This document shows positions 21,255 to 31,430 of a stretch of 44,141 nucleotides of DNA, one piece after another. Source of the stretch: Haplomitrium mnioides (taxonomy: Eukaryota; Marchantiophyta; Haplomitriopsida; Calobryales); assembly GCA_049999725.1 (NCBI GenBank), contig JBNGIS010031448.1, forward strand, positions 1-44,141, written 5' to 3'. Under the pieces are notes generated by a model that was not told the origin of the DNA, ran no database searches, and saw only the letters and a program-made list of their open reading frames with translations. The translations under genes were made by a program, and so were the position numbers. How positions within the stretch are numbered: the first letter of the stretch is position 1; each line of letters opens with the position of its first letter.

Positions 21255-21789
21255 AACAACACTAGGTTGAGAAGCTCCACTACCTTTAATACTAACAAGT
21301 GTGGCTGAATTCCTAGAAGAAGAAGAAGAAGTAGAAGTAGAAGAAGGTAGGTTTAACTTTAGGAATGATGTTAACCCAATAATTCCTCAAGGAGCAGTAA
21401 TATTTGTCCACTGAAACTGAGCTAATGGCGACTGAGGTCCAGAAGGTTGAGCTCCCTCCTTTGTAGATTCCTTTTCGCTACCCGCAAATTTCACTTCTTT
21501 AGACTTCAATTTAAACTCCTCCCGTCTCTCCAGTCTTTCTTCTCTCTCTTTTCTTTATCCTCTTCTAAGATTTCATGCATTCACATCTTCTTTTCTGTAT
21601 TTTTACCCCACATAATAGAAAAATACAGGACACAAAAGAAAAAAAACAAACTTCCACAATAGAATGTTAAGAACAAAATTTAATAGTGGTAAGTAAAATA
21701 GGTTCCCAACATTACTGATGATACTATACCACTTCTAAGAGAAAATGCTAGAAATTAGATCCTTGGCAACGACGCCAAGAAATCACACA
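21255..21789 (-). other. G2 5' leader
   Basis: It lies between the 5' LTR and Gag. It includes a GAA/GTA-rich stretch (21317-21345) and an antisense stop-poor C/T-rich segment. No separate gene is seen. Confidence 0.5.
21760..21777 (-). promoter_or_regulatory. G2 primer-binding site (tRNA-Asp type)
   Basis: The minus strand TGGCGTCGTTGCCAAGGA lies 12 bases inside the 5' LTR end. It closely resembles the TGGCGCCGTTGCC site known for Athila-type elements primed by tRNA-Asp. The mismatches look like C-to-T/G-to-A decay. Confidence 0.75.
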
Positions 21790-24700
21790 TGTTGTAGCAC
21801 AACACTGGCACTCCAACCCCGAAAAGAACAACCCGAGATCGAACCACGCAAGATCTATATAGAAATCTGCTTTTAATCCACTTTTATCAACTTTCCAGAT
21901 TCTTTAAAGAGTTCTGAAACTGCATTCTATTAGTTCAGAGATGGACTTCTCTCCACTCTAGGTCTGACAACCTTTTCTCCACAAAACCAAACACATAAAC
22001 CACTTCTACTACTCACTATAATAGAACAAAAGCCAAGAATTACTCAAACTGTATGACTAGCATTTCTAGGATAAGAAAGCTGATGTACATGCCGATTTTA
22101 AACTTGAGCTGAATCAGAGAAATTCCCAAGCAACAAGTTACCCAACTTGCTTGAAACTCTCAAACCAACACTCATGTGCCTACCTTCATTACAACACCTC
22201 ACTTCCCTCAAACTAGATACTCAAGCTACTCCAACCCAATATATCCCAGAGCTTGATGTTGAGAACTCAGCTATGGAACGACCCTCCTGATCTCACATCC
22301 ACTTGCTGTTCCTCCAACCACCCACTACTCTGTTTATTTGTGAAATGCCCACCAATTCCCTAGGCACACACCAATCTTGAGCACTCCTTGCTCTACTACA
22401 ACCCACCAACCAGTATCCACTAATTGGAGAATCACAGAAGGTTCTCTCCTTAAGAATTTAACAACTATAAAATAGAACAGAACTTAAAGCAGAACTGATT
22501 TGCCACTTAACCTCCTACAAATCACAATCTGGAACTCAAAACTCAGACCCACTAGCAGAACACACTTAGGTACCTCATAACATGCACTTCTCTAATGTAA
22601 TTTGACTAACTTCTTCAATTGCAAACCTGCAAAGCATCCACCAACCAAATCTAGCTCCAAATCCTTATTCCTTCATCAAACTGCTCCTCATGAATCTACA
22701 ATCAACAACCATGAGCAGGGGACCTCACAGACACGAATCTCATAATTTTTACTTGAAGCACACCTATACAATGAGACAACCAGCAAAACAGGAACTCGTC
22801 AACAGGCTTGTTCCCCTTGTCTTGCTCAATTGACAATAACAGTCATCTTAGTTCCAAACCAAACTAACTTACTTCTCTACATATTAACTTTTTCATACTA
22901 AGTTTTCAATAAGAACTAGCATTAGTTTAGTGGGATAAGCTTCGTGTCAAGATCGGTTTAGTTAGCATTAGTTTAGTGGGATTAGCTTCGTGTCAAGATC
23001 GGTTTAGNNNNNNNNNNCGGTTTGGTTAGCATTAGTTTAGTGGGATTAGCTTCGTGTCAAGATCTGTTTAGTTAGCATTAGTTTAGTGGGATTAGCTTCG
23101 TGTCAAGATCGGTTTAGTTAGCATTACTTTAGTGGGATTAGCTTCGTGTCAAGATCGGTTTAGTTAGCATTAGTTAAGTGGGACTCACAGGTTGTTTAGC
23201 ATTAGTTAAGTGGAAAAACTCACAGGTTGTTCTTAAACTAAACAACATGCTTTCACTAATTTACACGGACTTCGCTGGCCATAAGAACTAATTACTTTCA
23301 CTAACTCTTCTGTTTCCTCTCCCTTCGATTTCGAACTTTTCAAATTCCTCCAAGTAGTCGTTTTGCCCTTTCGAACTTTCGAACTTTCAGTTCGACTTCC
23401 ACACCAAAACCACGATAAATCACCAATTTGCCATTCAAACTTCTCTTCTCGCTCGCCTTTTTGCAACAATACTTATTGCTTAAAACACCGATAAGTCACC
23501 GTTTCATTCATTATTGTTTCGCTTCATTGCTATTTCGCCAATCACTCTTCTGTCGAACGCCTCGAAACGTAACCTTCCTAACTAGAGCTCCCCACTTCGG
23601 ATCCCCACACGGAACCAACTTACCCGTGGACTCCACTTCGGATCCCCACACGGACACTCAATGGAACCACCTTAACCGGGGTATCCTATCACGGAAAACA
23701 GAACGGAACCCCCTTAACTGGGGTTCCCCACTTAGGAAAGCGAGGTTCTGATGCCTTCTTTGGACCATAGTCTCTTCTCGGATCTTCTTTCGCTTGCTTT
23801 CAATTCTTACTTATTCTTTTAAAAATTTTAATTCTTTCCCATTCAAACAATTCGCACAGCAACTCGTTCAATTTCCACCTCACCGCAGACTTTCAATTCA
23901 ATTCCTTCGCAATCCAATTTCTCCTTTTTGCGACTAATCACATTCCGTAGGAGCATTTCTGCACTAGGCACTCAAGCAGATCCATTCGCAGAATCGCCTC
24001 AATTCTCCATAGATCAATTTCCCCAAGCACCTTTGTTCATCATCAAAGAACTCCTTGCCACAGGACCGTTCCTCTTATACCATTCATTGAACATTCCTTC
24101 TCAAGAATTCGCTTCACAAATTTATTCCTTAAAGTTTACAACATTCGATTCCTTCAGAAGCCTTCAACATAGATCAATCCTACCTTACATTCCATGGCAT
24201 TTCTCAGACCAAAGCACCCGCACCAAACTTCCACGCAACATAATGCTTCCTCAAATTCTCCAGCGCTAGGCCGATTGTTCACTTTCTTCAATTAGCATAG
24301 AGCTTCTCAAGCAAGACTTCTTTGCAGAAGGGCCTTCATATTGGAGGATCTCCAATGCATCTGCTTTGACTCAACGGAATCCTTCACTATAACCGATTCC
24401 TTCTTTGCCCATAATTAGTTCGAAGTCGATTCGATTTCTCCACATAGATTAATTCTTCACATAGATTTTCTTCACCTCAAATTCCTCATTAGCATCACAA
24501 TCGATTGTTCATCGCGAATTGCCTCTTTCTCCTAGGTTGCCATAGCAGAAACTTGCCATTTATCCCATAAGTCTTCCCCAATAAACTAGAAGCACTATAT
24601 AACCATTTGACACTAACTTCCTTTCAAGAGGCATCCCTACAGGGGTGTAAGGCCACCGCTTTATTCTTTCTGCCCTTGGACGGACCTAGTTCAGGGCACC

Positions 24701-25045
24701 GGCTTCCTTTGACACAATTCCACTAGCTCCTAGGCAGGCTATCCATCAACACATATAATCAAAATAGATAGATAGGTAGGTAGGTAGAGGTTGGCTAACC
24801 CTCAACAGATAGATTAGTTTTTCCAAACAATTTTTTTTTTCATTGAGAAAAAACCAGCTTCTTCATCACCTAGCCCTCTCTCCTTGGCCAATGATATCCA
24901 AAATGTTCCTCTGATCCTTACATTTTACTACTTTACACTTATTAGTCCAAAACTTGAAGCTTTACCACTTCCCTCTCACTCCACCGCACAAAAGAGATGT
25001 CCTACAAGCCGTTTCTGACCTTCTGTCAAGAACTATGCTCTCACA
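21790..25045 (-). repeat. G2 5' LTR (3256 bp, including a private tandem array)
   Basis: It is the partner of 12685-15673 with matching termini. It is longer mainly because of an array of 46-bp units at 22919-23185, which is absent from the other LTR; the other LTR has about 30 extra bases nearby. TATA box at 24596-24602. Confidence 0.92.
22919..23185. repeat. 46-bp tandem array inside the G2 5' LTR
   Basis: Units starting 'gcattagtttagtgggatta' recur at 22919, 22965, 23029, 23075, 23121 and (partial) 23167, each ending '...agatcggtttagtta'. A 10-N gap at 23008-23017 sits in the second unit, which suggests the assembly could not size the array. The motif 'ctcacaggttgtt' that follows the insertion point is also repeated on its right edge. 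Confidence 0.9.
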
Positions 25046-25360
25046 ATGCCTCTTGTAAATGGGTCATTCAAAGCGCATCATCTTGTGGAACATACATTTG
25101 ATTTCCTTGATAGAGAATACCATCATGAATGGAAAATGCATGATGGTCACTATGTTTGACAACCAAATGTGCCCTAACAAGATTAAAGAAGGCATCTTCA
25201 TATAACTTTTGTTGAAATCCATTGCTGGTTGCTTTATTAAGATGCAATATACTAACATTTGCAACCTCCAATGTATTTAGTTGATGATCTGGTCTTCGTA
25301 AAAATGCATTATTAATGGTAAAAAAACCTTCTTGGCTTGTACTCCAACTTGATATCAAAG
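25046..25360 (-). pseudogene. G1 region between RNase H and integrase
   Basis: The minus strand has 'RRPDHQLNTLEVANVSIL', 'AFSIHDGILYQGNQMYVPQD' and 'LNDPFTRG', the end of RNase H and the leader into the integrase zinc finger. It resumes at 12684 as 'AYEIPISRHLRV'. The junction is the G2 insertion point. It is readable for almost 100 codons. Confidence 0.8.
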
Positions 25361-25690
25361 AGCTGTAGCTAATTTTCCCATCAATGATGACAACTTGTTA
25401 TATTTTCTAAGTGAGTTGACTGCAGCAAGGGCTTGTGATCAGTGCACATAAGTATATGCTTTCTTAAAAGATAGTGTCTCCAAACTTTGGGGCCAGCCAG
25501 CCCCTACCGTGTCCAACCCTAACTTTGCATTTAGTCGGCGTGACACGAAGGCAATCGGATGAAGACCATACTCAAACTCTTGTTGCAACACTACTCCAAT
25601 AGCAAAATTAGAGACATCAAAATCAGCTATACAACAAGCATTTGGATCATACGATTGTAGAATTGGATGAGAACACACCCCATCTTTGAG
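25361..25690 (-). pseudogene. G1 RNase H, with a filler segment replacing its middle
   Basis: The minus strand shows 'ADFDVSNFAIGVVLQQEFEY' and 'PIAFVSRRLNAK' (25540-25610), then in a different frame 'WRHYLLRKHILMCTDHKPLL' (25420-25480). The expected residues in between, carrying a catalytic E region, are replaced by about 40 bases (25482-25524) of G-rich sequence of other origin. Confidence 0.8.
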
Positions 25691-26768
25691 TTGTTAAAAT
25701 GCCTCTTGCTCTTTGTTCGTCCATTGAAACTTTCCTCCTTGCCAAGCAAATCTGTAAGCGGTGTAACAATATGAGCATAGTAATGGATGAATCTTTGATA
25801 AAAACTTGCCAATCTATTAAAAGCTTGAACATCCTTTGCATCAGTTGGTGTTGGCCACTCTGTAATAGCTTTAGTTTTCTCTTCCTCCATCTTGATGCCC
25901 TCCACAGACAATTTATGTCATGGGTAAGTCGCCTCTTACTTCCAAACTCATAGTTAAACTTTTTGCAATAAAAATTCCAATTATATAGTCTCTGCAATAC
26001 TTCTTTGAGATGATCACGATGCTCAACTTCACTCTTACTAAAGATAGGAATATCATCCAAAAACACCAACTCTAACTTGTCCAATAAACCATCAAAAACT
26101 TGATGCATTTGATCCATAAATATTGCTGAAGCATTAGTATGGCCAAATGTACAAACCTTCCACTCAAAATGCCCATACCTTGTATGAAATGTTGTATTTG
26201 GCACATCACTTGGCTTGATTAGAATTTGCCAATAGCCACTTTGAAGGTCCAACTTAGAAAAGAATTACACACCATTCAATTGATCCAACAAATCATCAAT
26301 ACGAGGCAGAGGATAGGCATTCTTCACTGTTTGATTGTTCAAGCCTTGATAGTCTGTACAAAGAAAAAATCCACCATCTTTCTTCAGTACAAAGAATACC
26401 ATAGCTCTTTAAGGAGAAGTACTATATTGAATGAAATCCTTCTCAAGAAGATCCGTCAATATCTTTTGAGGCTCTTCTAATTCTTGTGGTGATAGCCGAT
26501 ATATATGTTGATTATAATTAGTACATCTTGGTATCAACTCAATTGGAAAAAGCATTCCTCGATCACCTAGTATCCCCTTTGGAAAATCCTTTGGAAACAC
26601 ATCCACAAACTCCTTCAAAACACCATCTATTATTAAGGTAGACCCTCTTTTTCCTCCCTCTTTACTCAAGTCTATGATGGGCTTGATCCAAATAGCAAAC
26701 ACAAACAACTCTCGCTCCACTAAACTAATATGTTGAACTAATTTATGCTTCTTCACCAACCGTGTCAA
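25627..26768 (-). pseudogene. G1 reverse transcriptase
   Basis: Minus strand, N to C: 'VDVFPKDFPKGILGDRGMLF' and 'LEKDFIQYSTSP' (26410-26600), then 'MDLQSGYWQILIKPSDVPN', 'CTFGHTNASAIFMDQM', 'LELVFLDDIPIFSKSEVEH' (FLDD active site), and 'ITEWPTPTDAKDVQAFNRLA' (25780-25860). It is of typical plant chromovirus type. Several stops and frame changes are present, including one around 26253-26408. Confidence 0.9.
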
Positions 26769-26911
26769 ACACTCAAAAAAACATTCTTACCTTGTAAGGT
26801 ATCTTGAATCTATCGTTTTGCCCAATCAAATTGAGTGGATCAATCTTCAAGCCAAGGCAACCATAAAATGATGTAAAATTGTATTAAACAACCACTACTG
26901 GGTTCCTATTT
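26769..26911 (-). pseudogene. G1 protease/RT linker, truncated by element X copy B
   Basis: Only fragments such as 'GLKIDPLNLIGQNDRFKI' can be read. G1 sequence ends at about 26911; Gag, protease and the 5' LTR of G1 are not in this window and may lie to the right of X copy B. Confidence 0.5.
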
Positions 26912-27941
26912 CATTTGGCGTTCGTAAAAACCAATTTTGAAATTTTAACATCAAAAATCATAAATTTGATGCTAGTAATTTTTGTTTATAAAAAAATGTA
27001 CTTTTATATATCAAAATTTTTTTTTTCAAGTTCATAATGTATTAAAAAAATCTTCTTATGAGATCTTTACCAAAATTGCTTTCATAATTTCTTCTTTAAA
27101 AAGCATTAGCATCACCAAAAAGAATGTATATATATGAAATTCACATGACATTTGTTGTTGAATATTTTCAAAACTAACAGTGATGTCATTAATTTAAAAG
27201 TTTGATGAAAACATTCAAATTTTATCAGAAACATATTCAAGAAAAAAAGATTCTTAGCCACGCAAGAACTTTGAATTGTAGTCTTAAAGCTTATACATGT
27301 AAAGACTATTAAAGCTTCTTTGCACTTGGAATGCTGAAGCTCATACATGCATGGAATATCAAAGCTCTTACATGTAAAAACTTTGAACTAGAACCCTAAA
27401 GTGTAGATGAAAAAGGATTGTTGAAGCATAATTGTGAAAAGACTGCACAAGCCTATGTATGTTTAAACAATTGAAGCTCGTGTATAGGCACATGTTGTTT
27501 GATAAGGTCCATCCATAGACAATTGAAGCCCACGCAAGCTTGAACAACTAAAGCTCATACACGCATGGACAACTGAAGCCCACGCAAGCTTGAACAACTA
27601 AAGTTCATACACACATGGACAACTAAAGCCTAAGCAAGCACGAATTGTTGAGTACTTGGAAGCAAAGACTACTGATGCCTTTCTAAGAATGGACTACAAA
27701 AACTCAAGATTGAAGAAAACTTGAATAGAAATTGAAAAAAAAAAAAAGGGAGCTTCCATGCCACTAGCATAAACTTCGTGGCTAATTTTATGAAAACCAC
27801 CATGTTTTGCTCAAAAACAATTTTGCTCAAGAAATTGAATTGTGAAGAAAAAACTTAAATTGGATTCGAAATTCAACAAGAAAGAAGACAAATCAAATAA
27901 TATTTTGTGAAGAAAATACTTTATTATGTACAAAAATTTCA
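26912..27941. other. Left subterminal region of X copy B with degenerate palindromic repeats
   Basis: No gene is seen. It is AT-rich to about 27240. From about 27255 to 27640 there are repeated 'agcccacgcaagcttgaac', 'aagctcatacacgcatggac' type units with spacing near 30-50 bp. These are relatives of the palindrome, with half-sites partly replaced. It corresponds to 1829-2209 in copy A but is more extended. Confidence 0.5.
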
Positions 27942-28607
27942 TTAGTCTAATCCTACAGCCCTATCTTCTTTAGGAAGAATTGTCTTATCTAAATCGATTT
28001 CTTGAGAAGCTTCTACATGTGCAATTGTTAGGCAATCTTGCCTAGACTTTCCAATCCCAAAGATTGCAACAAAATCACTAGTACCATTTGCAGTACTAGA
28101 AGGAACAAGCTCCTTGTGGTATGCATACACTATCTGTGATTCGGTCACATCGGAAAGCAAAGAACCTATCATCAAAACTCTCTGAGGAATATAGATAGAT
28201 TGACGTCTATCATATTCCACAATGATGCGATTTTGCATCAGCTTTAAAGCACAGACAAGGCTTGTGCTAGACTCAAAGCAAAGATCTAAGATCCAATCTT
28301 GCTCTATTGATAAATGGTTAATGAAAAAATTGTACAAAGCTTGAGGCTTTTGGTACACATTCACAAGAGTATCATCTCTTGGATGTTTTTGCTTTGCCAA
28401 CACATCATGGTAACTAAACACACTTTGCATAATATGTCGAGGATGACCATTGACATCACAACTTGCAAGTTGAAGAGCCTCATGCTCCTCTTGCCCTCCT
28501 TGGTCCAATAGCCCACAATCCAATACTCGTGAGCGTGAGTGATTCTTGGACCACCACAATGATGAATATTGCTTTTGTCCATGTAGTAATAAAAACAAAT
28601 CAGACAC
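27942..28607 (-). pseudogene. Gene M copy B, exon 4: methyltransferase-like domain with motifs X and I
   Basis: The minus strand starts with 'HHCGGPRITHAHEYW' and 'VGYWTKEGKRSM' and continues (next frame) 'KHPRDD', 'VYQKPQALYNFFINHL', 'DWILDLCFESSTSLVCAL', 'QNRIIVEYDRRQ', to a TAA at 27942-27944. K-P-x-x-L followed by D-x-L-D-L-x-x-x-S-x-T-S-L-V-x-A-L and R-x-I-x-V-E-x-D is motif X then the SAM-binding motifs I and II of N4/N6 DNA amino-methyltransferases. Motif I has C-F-E-S-S where F/C-x-G-x-G is usual, so SAM binding is doubtful in this copy. The start of the domain is in exon 3. A frameshift lies near 28500. Confidence 0.7.
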
Positions 28608-28673
28608 TTGAAAGATAGTGTAGAAAAATTAAACAAGATAAACTAAAATACAAAAAATCAAAAAATAACTTTC

Positions 28674-29229
28674 TAGATGTCGTAATCAATAGCACAAGAA
28701 ACCTCCAAAAGAGCATCTTTGACGATGCCAAATTGTTGCAAAGAATGGATTATTACAAAAGACCAAAAATTGGAAGTTGTGATTGTCGCAAAAGAGGAAA
28801 CCATATCAAAAATGTCATCCTTGGTAAAGGGTTTGGAATCGTCGTGCTTGCATTCCTTAAGGTTATAACCATAAGAAATATCTGCAATTGCTAAAGTAAA
28901 CATTTGGGTTTCATGAATTGCTTCAATTGACAAGCATTTTCCTCCTTGTCGACTTGGTAAAATGCTAAGTTGAGTCCATCAACATAAGAAACTAAGTACT
29001 CGTCTTCATCATGAAGAACTCCTTTAGTGAGAGGGACAACAACATCATTTTGTTGCCTTGATTTCTACTCTCTAGCTTTCTCACAATGAAGTAAAAAAGC
29101 AGGAGGGTAGGATACAAGTATGGGGGCCTAGTCTTGATATTCTAAGGCTTCTTCGACCCTTGATCTTAATTGCCTTTTGGCAGCTATCGTCAAATATTTG
29201 GCAAACTGCCGTTTAAACATTTTGTCCCC
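28674..29229 (-). pseudogene. Gene M copy B, exon 3: methyltransferase-like motif IV region
   Basis: The exon opens after a GCTATAG acceptor. It encodes 'DKMFKRQFAKYLTI', 'VSYVDGLNLAFYQVDKEE', 'IADISYGYNLKECKHDD', then 'FATITTSNFWSFVI' and 'DALLEV'. The order IV (here) before X and I (exon 4) defines the beta class. The donor position reads GAAAGT (28668-28673) where copy A has GTAAGT, so splicing of this copy is probably lost. One frameshift lies between the two halves near 28930. Confidence 0.65.
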
Positions 29230-29537
29230 CTATAGCATAGGCCATCAAGTCCATCTCAGCATGGATCTTGGAGTCCTTGCTGCCAAGTACTTAAAATAGA
29301 TCTCAAGTTCATGCATGCATAGACTTGAGAATCCATGCGAGCATGGTCTTTGAAGTCTATGCACGTATGGACTTGAGAGTCCATGTGCAAATGGACTTGA
29401 GAGTCCATACGCAAATGGCCTTCAATGTCCAAGCACGCATCGACTTGAGTGTAAATGCGTGCATGGACTAAAGAGTCCATGCGTGCATCAACTACGAGTT
29501 TTTTTTATTCAAGCAAAACAACTTTTTCAAAAAATTC
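29230..29537. repeat. 24-bp palindromic tandem array in intron 2 of gene M copy B
   Basis: Sites repeat at nearly constant 24-base steps from about 29330 to 29490. Each has a core like atgcgtgcat or atgcacgtat flanked by gagtcc/ggactt; an upstream site at 29305-29324 is agttcatgcatgcatagact. The period equals eight codons, which creates a spurious open frame with repeated 'MDSQVH'. It is the same motif family as 3430-3930. Confidence 0.85.
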
Positions 29538-29542
29538 AATAC

Positions 29543-29650
29543 TGTTGTCGCATGAGCACTGCACGCATACACACGAGAGTCTCCAAGACAGATGAGTAGA
29601 ATGATTAGGTTGGGATTGCTTATATGGAGTATATATATGTCCCTATAACA
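29543..29650 (-). repeat. Copia 3' LTR (108 bp)
   Basis: It aligns without gaps to 37396-37503. I count 11 differences, all transitions. It contains an ATATATAT box (29629-29639). Confidence 0.93.
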
Positions 29651-29661
29651 CTCCCCCTTGG
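29651..29661 (-). promoter_or_regulatory. Copia polypurine tract
   Basis: The minus strand CCAAGGGGGAG directly precedes the LTR start TGTTATAGG. A G5 run in a purine stretch at this location is diagnostic. Confidence 0.85.
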
Positions 29662-30161
29662 CTGATTCTTCTCTAATAATCAGCCACACTAAGGACTATA
29701 TGCTATGTAAGTCTTAATCCTATTCTATGTGTGGTCTCATTAAAACCCTCTCGCTTTCTTCCGAGGGAAAGAGTGCCACCACATAAATAATAGGTAGACT
29801 AGAATGTTACGATAGTGTGTGTAAGCAACATAATGTCAACAATTGTCAAAATTTCTTGCTTTGAGAGTAAAGCAAATTTGTAGTGTTGTTGCGTTGTTGC
29901 GCTCTCTCTTTATGTCTTGAAAATATGTCTGAAAAATGATGTTAGCTTCTGATATAGTATGCTCTTGTCATTACCTATATGACATTCAGACAATTTTGAC
30001 AATCCTTTATCTTCATGACTAAAGGTCAAAGAGAGAGAAATATATATATATATATATATATNNNNNNNNNNNNNNNNNNNNNNNNNNNNNNNNNNNNNNN
30101 NNNNNNNNNNNNNNNNNNNNNNNNNNNNNNNNNNNNNNNNNNNNNNNNNNNNNNNNNNNNN

Positions 30162-30208
<47 letters not shown>
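29662..30208. other. Copia 3' non-coding region with AT microsatellite and gap
   Basis: No coding pattern is seen until the RNase H end at 30209. A (TA)n run flanks a 100-N gap at 30042-30205, so its real length is unknown. 'MYIYIYIY' frames are microsatellite artefacts. Confidence 0.7.
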
Positions 30209-30209
<1 letters not shown>

Positions 30210-30600
30210 CATTGTTTGCTATTTTGTTGTAATTCATAGAGTCTTTGTAAACCAAGCCCTTGAGTATATGCAATGTGCAGAGCAAGTGGAAGTGGTTTGG
30301 TGAAGATATCTGCTCTGTTATCTTTACTTGCTATCCATTGGACATTTATTTTGTCATCGTGTTGCTCACGGGTGTAAAAGAATTTAGGAGCAATGTGTTT
30401 AATCTTGTCACCCTTGATAAAGCATTGAGCAATCAGGTAGACACATGGTCGATTGTCATCATAAATTATTGAAGGGGAATGAAGTAAAGGTTGGCCCGAA
30501 TTGATGTTGATATGACAATGAGTTGTCGGAGCCAGATGCATTCTCTACCAGCCTCATAAAGAGCTATAATTTCTGTATGGTTGGTCGAGGTAGTTGTAAT
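30209..30600 (-). pseudogene. Copia RNase H
   Basis: The minus strand reads 'NHTEIIALYEAGRECIW' (with the catalytic E, about 30540-30590) and later 'IIYDDNRPCVYLI', 'KIKHIAPKFFYTREQ' and 'WIASKDNRADIFTKPLP'. These are the canonical blocks of the copia RNase H ending, with the D in A-D-x-x-T-K. One frame change lies near 30535. Confidence 0.9.
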
Positions 30601-31430
30601 TGTTTGTTTGGTGCTTTTCCAAAAGATAGCAGTGCTTCATTTAAGGAAGATATATCTTGTTTGAGACTTTGCGTCATTAGGATCAGATAAATATCCAGCG
30701 TCGGCGTAACCAACAATATCATTTGTTGCATTTCTAGAGAAGAAGAGTCCCATGTCTTTTGTACTTTTCAAGTATCTGAAAATGCGTTTGAGCCCATTTC
30801 AGTGGCGAATGGTAGGCTGAGAGCTATGCCTTGCGAGCATATTTATTGCAAAAGATATATCAGATCTAGTCTAATTTGCAAGGTACATGAGGGCTCCTAT
30901 TGCCAATAGATATGGTTTTTTTGATCCTAGATTTTGTTCATGTTCTTTTCATTTTTCGAACATGTCTTTGGTAGGGTTCTAAGATCTCATTTCCATTGGA
31001 GTGCTCATTGGATGAGCATTGTCCATATTGAATTGTTTGAGAATCTTGGTCATATATGTGGACCGGTGGATCAGAATACCATCGTGCATATGCTCAAACT
31101 GAATGTCGAGACAAAATCAAGTTCTCCAATATCTCGCATTTCAAATGTGCCTTTTAGATTGGCAATAGTGTTGGCAACTAGAGTTTTTATGCCAAAAATA
31201 TTTATGTCGTCTACATAAAGTGCAACTACGACATATTCAGAGGCTTGATGTTTCATGAACAGGCATAGAGCAATGTCATCATTTGTAAAATTCAGTATCA
31301 TCATCTCTAATTTGAATCTCTGGTACCAATTTTTGCCACTCTGTTTGAGCCCATATACTGATCCCAAGACTTGGACTACCATTTGTGTGCTTGATTGATC
31401 GATTGGTGATCCAGATGAATTAATAGAATG
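30600..31430 (-). pseudogene. Copia reverse transcriptase, C-terminal half
   Basis: It contains 'LGSVYGLKQSGKNWYQRF' (31330-31380), 'YVVVALYVDDINIFG' with the YVDD active site (about 31205-31240), 'KGTFEMRDIGELDF', then 'GYADAGYLSDPNDAKSQT'-type connection sequence near 30690. In-frame breaks occur around 31070 and 30900. Confidence 0.9.

Larger units (their letters stand above)
12685..25045 (-). mobile_element. Gypsy element G2 (Athila/Tat-like), complete with two long LTRs
   Basis: LTRs at 12685-15673 and 21790-25045 both begin TGTYGTAGCAC and end CTCTCACA (plus-strand view). Internal minus-strand order is Gag with zinc knuckles, protease, RT, RNase H, integrase. A primer-binding site complementary to tRNA-Asp type (21760-21777) and a G-rich polypurine tract (15674-15693) lie at the correct inner edges. 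Flanks ATGCT (12680-12684) and ATGCC (25046-25050) look like a 5-bp target duplication with one change. It sits in the integrase zinc-finger coding region of G1. All genes carry stops or frameshifts, so it is non-autonomous now. Confidence 0.92.

Noticed and set aside
29256-29480. Open frame with repeated 'MDSQVH' peptide
   Set aside because: It is a by-product of the 24-bp palindromic array, whose period is a multiple of three. It lies within an intron of gene M.
29230-29537. CRISPR-like array (short repeats at regular spacing)
   Set aside because: The units have no distinct spacers and the motif is a diverging palindrome; the setting is a plant transposon intron.
30026-30212. Poly-'IY' open frames
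   Set aside because: They are translations of the (TA)n microsatellite and the N gap.
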